DNA of 64,000 bases from contig NZ_PKQK01000001.1 in NCBI RefSeq assembly GCF_002968835.1, positions 2,170,001 through 2,234,000 of the forward strand, in the 5' to 3' direction. A program made the position numbers and the translations under genes. The notes below the pieces were generated by a model. It saw only the letters and a list, made by a program, of their open reading frames with translations. It made no database searches and had not been told where the DNA came from. This DNA comes from Paenibacillus sp. PCH8 (GTDB lineage Bacteria > Bacillota > Bacilli > Paenibacillales > Paenibacillaceae). The number at the start of each line of letters is the position of its first letter. The stretch's first letter is position 1. Positions 1-10,330 of the stretch are shown piece by piece.

Positions 1-1560
1 GCATGCTGGCGGCACACAAAGCCGGAGCAGGTTACGTACCGATTGACCCGGAGTATCCTGAGGAGCGTATCCGTTTCTTGATTGAGGATTCGGGAGCGCA
101 GGTCATGCTGATGCAAAGCCACTTGCGCGAGCGATTGGCGGGTTTGGACTCCGTGATTTTACTGGATGATGAGTCCTTCTATCAAGAGGACGGCACAGAT
201 CTAAATCCGGGCACCGAAGCGACAGATCTGGCCTGCGTCATCTATACGTCAGGCACGACGGGCAAGCCGAAAGGCAATCTTGTTTCACACCGTAACATTG
301 TGCGGATCGTGCGAAATACGAATTATATCTATATCACCGAGCGGGATCATGTCCTCCAACTTTCGAGCTATTCGTTCGACGGAGCGATTTTCGATATTTT
401 TGGCGCTTTGACCAACGGGGCGCGGCTGGTGCTGGTTCCCCGCGAGACTTTGCTGGAAATCGGCCAGCTGGCGGATCTCATCCAGCGTGAGCGTATCTCG
501 GTCATGCTGATTACGACAGCTTTTTTCAACATCCTTGTAGATGTGAATGTTGATTGCCTGCGGGATGTCCGTGCGATTTTGTTCGGAGGAGAGCGCGTCT
601 CGGTCGGCCATGTGCGTAAAGCACTCGCCCATATCGGACCGGGCAGGCTCAACCATCTGTACGGCCCGTCGGAAAGCACGGTTTATGCTACGTATCTTCC
701 GGTCGACTTCGTCGATGAGTCGGCGGTTACCGTACCTATCGGACGGCCGATCAGCAATACAACGGTGTATATCGTAGACAGTCGGAATAAGGTTCTGCCG
801 ATCGGCGTGGCCGGGGAGCTTTGCATCGGCGGAGAAGGCTTGGTACAGGGCTACAATAACCGGCCGGAGCTGACGGCAGAGAAATTTGTGGAGAATCCGT
901 TTGTGTCGGGAGAGCGCATGTACCGGACGGGAGATATGGCGAAATGGTTGCCGGACGGCACGATCGATTATGTGGGGCGGACGGACGACCAAGTGAAAAT
1001 CCGTGGCTTCCGCATTGAGTTGGGCGAGATCGAAGCTCAGCTCCAAAAAGTAGAAGGAATTCGGAAAACAACGGTATTCGCGAAGGAAAACGCCTCCGGG
1101 GAAAAGCAGCTTTGCGCCTATTATGAAGCGGACTACGAGCTTCCAGCGGCCGAGTTGAAGAGCGTTCTTTCCCAGGAACTGCCGGCCTATATGATTCCGG
1201 CGTACCTGATCCAGTTGGATCGGCTCCCGTTGACGACGAATGGCAAGGTTGACCGCAGCTCTCTCCCGGCGCCGGAAGAGAGCTTGCAACCGGGCGAAGG
1301 ACATACTCCGCCTCGTACTCCGCTAGAAGCCAGTTTGGCCGAAATTTGGAAAAGTGTACTTGGACTGATGCATATCGGCGTTCATGACAACTTCTTCGAC
1401 CTGGGCGGTCATTCCCTGCGGGCAACGACACTGGTAAGCAAGGTGCATCAGGAGCTGAACGTTGAGCTTCCTCTGCGCGATGTATTCCGCTACTCGACGA
1501 TCGAAGAGATGGCTCTCGTCATCTCCCGAATGGGAGAGCAGTCGTTCTCGTCAATTCCGC
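1..1560 (+). other. PmxA module 7 (partial A domain + carrier domain), predicted Ile/Leu
   Basis: The window opens at the A3-side core of the A domain (KAGAGYVPIDPEYP), so the A domain lacks its first part. Pocket residues read from the alignment with the GrsA Phe-activating domain are D, G, F, L, L, G, L, V, Y plus the invariant Lys. This is nearest to the bacitracin/lichenysin Ile code DGFFLGVVYK. Polymyxin position 7 is Leu in polymyxins B and E, Ile in circulin A and minor B/E forms, and Thr in polymyxin P. A Thr pocket (DFWNIGMVHK) is clearly excluded here. The carrier domain serine is at about 1413. The call of branched-chain aliphatic is firm; choosing Ile over Leu is not. Confidence 0.75.
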
Positions 1561-4500
1561 TGGCAGGCGCAAGAGCATATTATCCGCTTTCCTCAGCTCA
1601 GAAGCGGCTGTTCATCCTGAATCAGCTGGAAGGGGCTGATCAGAGCTATAACATGCCGGGTGTGCTGCTACTGGAAGGATCAATTGACCGGAGTCTGCTG
1701 GAGAAGGCTTTCCGCGGACTGATGGCACGGCACGAAACGCTACGAACCGGCTTTGAGATCGTACAAGGCGAAGTAGTACAGCGTATTTACGAGAGCGTAG
1801 ACTTTGCCGTCAAGTATCTTCTTGCGAGCGAGGAAGAAGCGCCTGAAGTCGTGCAGGCATTCATTCGGCCTTTCGACTTGGTGAAGCCGCCGCTGCTGCG
1901 CGCGGAGCTCGTAGAGCTGGCAGCCAAACGTTATTTGCTGATGTTCGACATGCACCATATTGTCTCTGACGGGGTTTCGATGGAGGTGTTAGTCGAGGAA
2001 CTCGTTCGTCTGTACGGCGGCGAGTCATTAGAGCCTCTACGCATTCAATACAAGGACTATGCAGTATGGCAGCAGTCGGACGAGCAAAAATTGCAATTAA
2101 AACGCGAGGAAGCCTACTGGTTGGATCGTTACCGGGGCGAGTTGCCGGTTCTGGAAATGCCGACGGACTATCCGCGTCCTGCCGTGCAGAGCTTTGAGGG
2201 ACAAACGCTGACATCCTTCGTAGATGAGTCAACGAACGAAGGCTTGAAGCAGCTGGCCGCTCAAAGAGGAACGACGCTGTATATGGTGCTGCTTGCGGCA
2301 TATACAGTGCTTTTGCATAAATACACAGGTCAGGACGACTTGATCGTCGGAACGTCGATTGCGGGCAGAACGCACGTAGACACGCAGCCTTTGATCGGAA
2401 TGTTCGTCAACACGCTGGCGCTCCGCAATTATCCGGCTTCGGAGAAGACCTTCCTGTCGTATCTGGAAGAAGTGAAAGAAACAACCTTAGGTGCTTACGA
2501 GCATCAGAATTATCCGTTCGAAGAGCTCGTTGATAAAGTGCAGGTCAGCCGGGATTTGAGTCGCAATCCGCTATTTGACACGATGTTCTCCCTGCAAAAC
2601 TTGGAGGATAAAGAGTTTAGGCTGGAAGGGATGAAATTGTCCCCGTACCCTAGTGAATACGGCTCGGCCAAGTTTGACCTGAGTGTGGATGTTACGGAAG
2701 AAAACGGGCGTCTGGAGTGCAGCTTTGAATTCGCAACGGCTCTTTATAAAGAAAGCACGATCCAGCGACTATCGACTCATTTCGGACATTTGCTTGCGGC
2801 GATCGTAAGCCGTCCGGATGCGAAGATTGCCGAGCTGAACTTGTTGACACCGGCGGAAAAAGAACAAATTCTCGGCGTGTTTAACCCGGTGCAGCCGGAA
2901 GTGGCTCCTGCCGTTGCGTTCCACCGGCTGTTTGAGGAACAGGCGGTGCGCACGCCCGAAGAGGCAGCCGTTGTGTACGAGAACGACCGGTTGACGTATG
3001 CGGAGCTGAACGAACGGGCGAACCGTCTAGCGACTACGCTGCGCGCAAGCGGCATCGGCCGGGAGTCGATCGTCGGCATTCTCGCCGAACGTTCGGTGGA
3101 CTTGTTGGTGGCCGTGCTGGCTGTCTGGAAAGCGGGCGGGGCATATGTGCCGCTCGACCCGGATTATCCGGCAGAGCGCGTGCGGTTCATGCTCGAAGAC
3201 AGCGGAGCGAAGGTGCTGCTGACGCAAACGCTGCTGCGTGAGCGCGCCGAAGCCTGGCTCGGCGAAGAGGAGCTGGTACTGGCGGAGGTGCTGTACCTGG
3301 ATGACGAAGCGTCGTACAGCGAGGAACGGGCAAATGCGCCGATGGGCTCCAGCAATGTCTCCGGCAAGCGGACGGATGCTGTGGACGACATCGATGAGAG
3401 CCATCGAAATGTTGGCATGGGCAACTTTCATGAAGCCCGTCCAGAGGACCTGGCGTACGTGATCTATACGTCAGGAACGACGGGTAAGCCTAAGGGCGTG
3501 ATGATCGAGCACCGTAGTCTGGTGAACACGGCGGCGGGCTACCGGCGGGAATACCGGTTAGATCAGTTCCCGGTACGGTTGCTGCAACTGGCAAGCTTCT
3601 CGTTTGACGTGTTCGTCGGAGATATTGCACGGACGCTGTATAACGGAGGCACGATGGTGATTGTGCCTAAGGACGACCGGATCGATCCGTCTCGTCTGCA
3701 CCACTGGATGGAGCGGGAGCAGGTCACCATCTTCGAATCAACGCCGGCGCTGATCGTACCGTTTATGGATTATGTGTACGAACAGCGGCTGGATATAACC
3801 GGGATGGAACTGTTGATCACGAGCTCGGACAGCTGCAGCGTGGCGGATTATCGAAACTTGCAGGAACGCTTTGGCTCATTGTTCCGAATTATTAACGCCT
3901 ACGGCGTGACGGAAGCGGCGATCGACTCCAGTTTCTACGACGAGCCGTTGACGAAGCTACCGCGGACAGGTCATGTGCCGATCGGCAAAGCATGGCTGAA
4001 TGCGAAATTCTACATCGTGGATGCACATCTGAATCCGGTACCGGTCGGAGTGCTGGGTGAGTTGGTTATCGGCGGAGTCGGCGTGGCGCGTGGGTACTTA
4101 AACCGCCCGGAGCTGACAGAAGAGAAGTTCGTAGACAGCCCGTTCGCCGCGGGTGAGCGGCTGTACCTTACAGGAGATCTGGCGCGGTGGATGGAGGATG
4201 GGAACGTAGACTTCATCGGCAGAATCGACAACCAGGCGAAAATCCGGGGTTACCGGATTGAGACGGGCGAGATTGAATCGCAGCTGCTGCGGGTAGAAGG
4301 CGTGCGCGAAGCGGTAGTGCTGGTTCGAAGTGACGCGAACGGGCAGAAGTCACTATGCGCATATTACACGCCAGATACCGGAGCCAGGCTGGTAGTAAAC
4401 GATCTGCGCAGCGAGTTGGCAAAGGAGTTGCCGGGTTACATGATCCCGTCGTACTTTGTCGAGCTGGAGCACCTGCCTCTGACGCCGAACGGAAAGATTG

Positions 4501-7500
4501 ACCGAAAGGCGCTGCCAGTGGCGGAAGGGGAAGCGGGCAGCGGAACGGAGTACGTCGCACCGCGCAATGAGCTGGAAACGAAGCTGGCGGTGATATGGCA
4601 GAAGGTGCTGGGGTTTGCGAAGGAGATTGGCGTTCACGATAACTTCTTCGACATCGGCGGCCACTCCCTGCGGGCGACAACACTGGTCAGCAAGATTCAT
4701 AAAGAGTTGAACGTGGATCTGCCGCTACGCGACGTGTTCCGACATTCCACCATCGAGAGCATGGCAGTTGCCATTTCCCGGCTGGATGAAAAGAAATTTG
4801 TTTCCATTTCGGTGGCGTATGACCGAGAGGTGTACCCGCAATCTTTTGCTCAAAAACGCCTCTTTATCTTGAATCAACTGGAAGGCGCTGAGCTTAGCTA
4901 CAACATGCCGGAAGCGATGCTGCTGGAGGGTGCTTTGGACCGGGCAAGGTTCGAAGAAACGTTCCGTAAGCTCGTGGCACGGCATGAAATGCTGCGTACC
5001 GGGTTCGAAATGGTGGATGGTGAAGCATCACAGCGGGTTTACCAGGACGTGAATTTTGCCGTGGAGTTCTATCGAGCAGATGAGCAAGAGGCCGAAGAGA
5101 CGGTTCGCCGTTTCGTCCGTCCGTTTGACTTGGCGAAGCCTCCGCTGCTGAGGGTAGGCCTTGTTGAGCTGGCCCCGGAACGCCATATTCTAATGTACGA
5201 CATGCATCATATTATTTCCGATGGTGTCTCGATGGAGATTTTTGTTGAAGAATTCGTCCGCTTGTACCGTGGAGAGCAATTGGAGCCTCTGCGCATTCAG
5301 TACAAAGACTATACCGTTTGGCAGCATTCGCAGGAGCAGAAAAAACGGCTTCAGCATCAGGAGGCGTACTGGCTGACCATGTTCCAGGGCGAGCTTCCGG
5401 TACTGGAAATGCCGACCGATTATCCGCGTCCGGCCGTGCAGAGCTACGAAGGTCAAACGCTGGAATTTTTCTTCGACGCTTCAAAAACCGACGGCCTGAA
5501 GCAGCTGGCCTCGGAAACGGGCACGACACTGTTTATGGTGTTGCTTGCGGCGTATAACGTCCTTTTGCATAAATATTCAGGTCAGGAAGACGTGATCGTT
5601 GGTACGCCGATAGCCGGAAGGAATCATGGAGATGTACAGCCATTGATCGGGATGTTCTTAAACACGCTGGCGATCCGCAGTTATCCGGCTTCGGAGAAGA
5701 CATTCCTCTCATACCTGAACGAAGTCAAAGAAACGACTCTCCACGCCTTCGAGCATCAAAACTATCCGTTCGAAGAATTGGTGGACAAGGTGCAAGTCAC
5801 CCGTGATTTAAGCCGCAATCCGCTCTTCGACACGCTGTTTACGATGCAGAATACGGAGAATGAGGAGTTTGAGCTGGAAGGGCTTCGCCTGATTCCTTAT
5901 CCGAGCGCACTGGATACCGCGAAGTTTGATATCAGCTTGGATGTGGGTGAGGAGAACGGAGGCTTGGATTACAGTTTCGAGTATGCGACGGCTCTCTACA
6001 AAAGGGAGACGATCGAACGGCTGGCGCAACATTACGAGCAACTGCTCGTAACGATCGTAGGCCGTCCAGATGCGAAGCTCGCCGAGCTAAACGTGTTGAC
6101 GGCAGAGGAAAAAGAGCAAATTCTCGGCGCGTTTAACCCGGCGCAGCTGGAAGCGGCTCCTACCGTTGCGTTCCACCGGCTGTTTGAGGAACAGGCGGAG
6201 CACACGCCGGAAGAGGTGGCCGTTGTGTACGAGAACGACCGGCTGACGTATGCGGAGCTGAACGAGCGGGCGAATCGCTTGGCAGCGACGCTGCGCGCAA
6301 GCGGCATCGGCCGGGAGACGATCGTCGGCATTCTCGCCGAGCGTTCGGTGGATTTGCTGGTGGCCGTGCTGGCCATCTGGAAAGCGGGCGGGGCGTATGT
6401 GCCGCTCGACCCGGATTATCCTGCGGATCGCTTGCGGTTCATGCTGGAAGACAGCGGCGCGAAGGTGCTGCTGACGCAAACGGCGCTGCGAGAGCGTGCC
6501 GAAGCCTGGCTCAGTGAAGATGAACTGGCACTGGCGGCGGTGCTGTACCTGGACGACGAAGCGTCGTACAGCGAGGAGCGGGCGAATGCACCGATGGACT
6601 CCGGCATGGTCTCCGGTAAGCGAACGGATGCTGTGAACAACGGCGATGAGAGCCATCCGCATGTCAGCATGGACAACTTCCATGAAGCCCGTCCAGAGGA
6701 TCTGGCCTACGTGATCTATACGTCGGGAACGACGGGCAAGCCTAAGGGCGTAATGATCGAGCACGGCAGCCTGGTGAACACGGCGGCGGGCTACCGACGG
6801 GAATACCAGTTGGATCAGTTCCCGGTGCGGTTGCTGCAGCTCGCCAGCTTCTCGTTTGACGTGTTCGTCGGAGATATTGCACGGACGCTGTATAACGGAG
6901 GCACAATGGTGATTGTGCCTAAGGACGACCGGATCGATCCATCTCGTCTGCACCACTGGATGGAGCGGGAGCAGGTCACCATCTTCGAATCAACGCCGGC
7001 GCTGATCGTACCGTTTATGGATTATGTGTACGAGCAGAGGTTGGATATAAGCGGGATGGAGCTGTTGATCACGAGCTCGGACAGCTGCAGCGTGGCGGAT
7101 TACCGAACCTTGCAGGAACGCTTTGGCTCATTGTTCCGAATCATTAACGCATACGGCGTGACGGAAGCGGCGATCGACTCCAGTTTCTACGACGAGCCGT
7201 TGACGAAGCTAACGCGGATAGGTCATGTGCCGATCGGCAAAGCATGGCTGAATGCGAAATTCTACATCGTGGACGCGCATCTGAATCCGGTACCGGTCGG
7301 GGTGCTGGGTGAGTTGGTTATCGGCGGAGTCGGCGTGGCGCGTGGGTACTTAAACCGCCCGGAGCTGACAGAAGAGAAGTTCGTAGACAGCCCGTTCGCC
7401 GCGGGTGAGCGGCTGTACCTTACAGGAGATTTGGCGCGGTGGATGGAGGATGGGAACGTAGACTTCATCGGCAGAATCGACAACCAGGCGAAAATCCGGG

Positions 7501-9415
7501 TTACCGGATTGAGACGGGTGAGATTGAATCGCAGCTGCTGCGGGTAGAAGGCGTGCGCGAAGCGGTAGTGCTGGTTCGAAGTGACGCGAACGGGCAGAAG
7601 TCACTATGCGCATATTACACGCCAGATACCGGAGCCAGGCTGGTAGTAAACGATCTGCGTAGCGCGCTGGCACAGGAGTTGCCGGGGTATATGATCCCAT
7701 CGTACTTTGTGGAACTGGAGCGTCTGCCTCTGACACCGAACGGAAAGATTGACCGGAAGGCGTTGCCAGCGCCGGAAGGGGAAGCGGGAAGCGGAACGGA
7801 GTATGTCGCACCGCGCAATGAGCTGGAAACGAAGCTGGCAGTGATTTGGCAGGAGGTGCTGGGGCTTACGAAGGAGATAGGCGTTTACGACAACTTCTTC
7901 GACATCGGCGGCCATTCCCTGCGAGCGACGACGCTGGCGGGCAAGGTATTTAAAGAATTAAAAGTCAACCTGCCGCTGCGCGACGTATTCCGTCACTCCA
8001 CGATTGCAGCGATGGCCGATGTGATTGCCCGGATGGAACGGCGGGAGCATGAAGCCATCCCTCAAGCGGAAGAGCGAGAGTACTACCCTCTGTCCTCCGC
8101 CCAGAAAAGGCTGTTCATTCAGCACACACTGGATGGAGCCGATCAGCTTTACAACATGCCGGAGCTGGTGCAGTTGGAAGGCGAGCTTGATTTAGAACGG
8201 TTGGAAGGCGCCTTGCGGAAATTGATCACAAGGCATGAATCGCTTCGCACCGGTTTTGAAATCGTGAAGGGCGAAGCCGTTCAGCGGATTTACCCGCAGG
8301 TTGATTTTGCTATTGAGCATCATCAAGCGGATCAAGAGGATGCAACTCAGATTGAGCAGATCGTCCGCAGCTTCATTCGTCCGTTTGATCTTGGCAAGCC
8401 GCCGCTGCTACGCTCCGGGGTCATCGAGTTGGAACCGAACCTGCATATTCTCCTTTTCGACATGCACCATATCGTGTCCGATGGCGTATCAATGGCAATT
8501 GTGATCGATGAATTCTCAAGTTTCTACGCTGGGGAGGAACTGCCGCCACTGCGCATTCAATATAAGGATTATGCCGTTTGGCAACAGTCGAAGACCCACC
8601 GAGAGCGGATCGGGCTACAGGAAGCGTATTGGTTGCAAACCTTCGAAGGCGAGCTGCCGACAGGGGATCTGCCGATGGACTACGAACGGTCTACGGTTCG
8701 CAACTACGAAGGTGCTCATCTGGAGTTCGACGTTGAAGCTTCACTCTCTTCGCGGCTGCGTGAATTAGCGGCCGAGCATGAAAGCACCCTGTACATGGTG
8801 CTGCTTGCAGCTTATACTGTGCTGCTGTCCAAGTACAGCGGGCAAGAGGACTTAATCGTGGGCACCCCGGTGGCGGCAAGAACGAACGCCGATTTAGAAT
8901 CGGTCATCGGAATGTTTGTCAATACGCTGGCGCTCCGCAATCGTCCGTCGGCTCACAAAACGTTCTTGTCCTATCTGGAAGAAGTGAAGGAAACAGCTCT
9001 GGGTGCTTTCGAGAATCAGGATTATCCATTCGAGGAACTCGTGGAGCGTTTGAATGTGAAGCGGGAACCGGGCCGCTTCCCGCTGTTTGATGCTGTTTTC
9101 GATTTGCAAAATATCGAAGAACATGACGCCGAACTGGAAGAGGTCAGCCTGAAGAATTACGAGCTGGACCAATTGGAAGAAGCGAAGTTTGATCTGACGC
9201 TGTTTATGTATGAAAACAACGAGACGATGAGCGGGGGCTTCTTCTACGCCACCAAGCTGTTCAAAGAATCGATGATCCGCACCTTGACCGAGAATTACCT
9301 GCGGGTACTGTCTCAAATTGCGGAAAATCCACAACTTGAGCTAAGCCAGATTGAATGTCATAAACCGGCTTCAGGTGCAAAGAGTGCCGTCGATACAATC
9401 GAATTTGCGTTTTAA
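1..9415 (+). CDS. pmxA: Polymyxin synthetase PmxA (NRPS), 5'-truncated by the window edge and frameshifted
   Basis: This is the NRPS for polymyxin residues 6-9; the window begins inside the adenylation (A) domain of module 7. Visible domain order is A7(partial)-PCP7-C8-A8-PCP8-C9-A9-PCP9-C10. The phosphopantetheine serines of the three carrier domains lie in GGHS motifs at about 1413, 4665 and 7916. All three condensation domains keep HHxxxDG. Pocket codes predict Ile/Leu for A7 and Dab (DVGEISAID plus Lys) for A8 and A9. The protein ends in a condensation domain (C10) with no A domain after it, so module 10 is completed in trans by PmxB. The frame breaks at 7498-7500, where the sister module at 4236 reads GGGG and this one GGG; the first frame stops at 7547 and the correct frame resumes to 9415. 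Identity as pmxA rests on module order, codes and the pmxBCDE neighbours. Confidence 0.93.
1570..4790 (+). other. PmxA module 8 (C-A-PCP), predicted Dab
   Basis: The condensation domain begins at the YYPLSSAQKRLF motif near 1579 and has HHIVSDG at about 1953. It is LCL-type, matching the absence of an epimerase in module 7. The A domain (about 2,910-4,510) has pocket residues D, V, G, E, I, S, A, I, D and Lys, the diaminobutyrate signature of polymyxin synthetases. The carrier serine is at 4665 in DIGGHS. Near 4236 it carries the intact GGGG run that is shortened in module 9. Confidence 0.88.
3420..7800 (+). repeat. Tandem near-identical Dab A-domain repeat (modules 8 and 9)
   Basis: Blocks around 3,420-4,570 and 6,680-7,810 match over long runs of nucleotides, including third codon positions, whereas the flanking C domains differ much more. 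Modules 4 and 5 of pmxE (about 28,950-30,590 and 32,190-33,830) belong to the same repeat family. The pattern suggests recent duplication or gene conversion confined to A domains. Such repeats are prone to mis-assembly. Confidence 0.8.
4800..8050 (+). other. PmxA module 9 (C-A-PCP), predicted Dab, interrupted by a frameshift
   Basis: The C domain (HHIISDG near 5203) is followed by an A domain (about 6,160-7,780) whose residues again give DVGEISAID, so Dab. Its nucleotide sequence is almost the same as module 8 over long stretches, including the unusual linker before the TSGTTGKPKG motif. The reading frame breaks at 7498-7500, within the KIRGYRIE motif (A8). The carrier domain, in the restored frame, has its serine at 7916. 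Confidence 0.85.
8070..9415 (+). other. PmxA C-terminal condensation domain (C10) and acidic-hydrophobic tail
   Basis: A full condensation domain starts at YYPLSSAQKRLF and has HHIVSDG near 8466. It should join the nine-residue chain to Thr10, which is loaded on the separate protein PmxB. No A domain follows. The protein ends in a short tail, AVDTIEFAF, after a variable linker; the PmxE tail has the same pattern (see findings). This is how polymyxin synthetase splits: the C domain for the next module sits at the end of the upstream protein. Confidence 0.85.
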
Positions 9416-9493
9416 TCCTACAAGTGTGTCTCCGCTGTCAAGCGAAAGCGGCGCGCATATTGAAGACGGCGAACAACGCCCAAGCCCATAACC

Positions 9494-9524
9494 GCAGGCC
9501 GAAAGCAAGCTTTTTCGGACCTGC
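9494..9524 (+). other. Hairpin in the pmxA-pmxB intercistronic gap
   Basis: The 149-base gap between pmxA and pmxB contains arms GCAGGCCGAAA and TTTCGG-A-CCTGC, which pair over eleven bases with one bulged base and an eight-base loop. No U run follows, so it is not an ordinary intrinsic terminator. It could protect or process the mRNA between the two genes. The rest of the gap holds only the pmxB ribosome site. Confidence 0.5.
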
Positions 9525-9564
9525 GCCAGGGCATGTGGTCACTTCATTTTTAGGGGAGGTACGA

Positions 9565-10330
9565 ATGAAATCTTTATTTGAAAAGGAAGAACGGTACTGG
9601 AGCGGCAAGTTTGACGCCGATGACAGCCTGAGCTTCCTTCCCTACAGTCAATCCTCCAAATTATCCGAGGGCGGGGAAGCTGTGGCCGAGCCGGGCTTGC
9701 TTCATCGTACTCTGCCGAGCGAACTCTCGGAGAGAATCATTGGCCTCGCCAACGGTTCGGATTTGGCTTTGTACATGATTGTTCTTGCAGGAGTAAAAAG
9801 CCTGCTGTTCAAATATACCGGGAGGGACCAAATGCTGGTCGGCATGCCTTCTTATAGCGCAGACCCCGCCGGGACTCCGCCGGCACATGACATCTTGGTG
9901 ATCAAGACGTCTATAAGCCGCCAGATTACGCTGAAAACGTTGCTCGGGGGCATCAAAGCCTCCATCGGCGAGGCGCTGGAGCATCAGCACCTGCCTTTTC
10001 GGAAAATGGTGGAGCCGCTCCATCTGGACTATACAGTGGACGGCCTCCCGGTCGTCAACACCGTCACATCCTTCGCCCCGATTCATCCGGGACCGCAGGG
10101 TAAACGGGTGGCGGCCGATACGGTTTTTCGCTTCGATCGCCAAAACCATTCCATCGAGCTGGAAATAAGCTTTGACGGGCAGCGGTACGAGCGCGCATTT
10201 GTGGAACAGGCGGCCGACCATCTTGTTCGGCTGCTGTCCTTGCTTTTATTTCAACCGGATCTGGAGCTTGGACAAGTTGATGTGCTATCCCCAGACGAGA
10301 GGGAGACGCTGCTGAAGCAATTTAATGACA
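9565..10330 (+). other. PmxB N-terminal half-condensation (C-lobe) segment
   Basis: The first 225 or so residues match the second half of a condensation domain: EERYWSGKF, a LYMIVLAGVKSLLFKYTG segment, the later region around HQHLPFRKMVEPL, and the terminal VLSPDERETLL before the A domain. The N-lobe with the catalytic HHxxxDG is missing, so it cannot catalyse condensation. Because PmxA already supplies a complete C10, this half domain probably serves as a linker or docking platform. Confidence 0.75.

Noticed and set aside
285..1304. Long open frame (339 codons) on the minus strand of pmxA
   Set aside because: It is antisense to A domain core motifs, has no ribosome site and recurs opposite other A domains because of G+C-rich codon use.
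6087..6956. Open frame of 289 codons on the minus strand
   Set aside because: It is antisense to the module 9 A domain and has no recognisable domain; similar shadows lie opposite 29,266-30,744 and 32,401-32,808.
7439..9415. A separate gene for the end of pmxA
   Set aside because: It begins inside an A domain without a ribosome site and joins pmxA when one G is restored.
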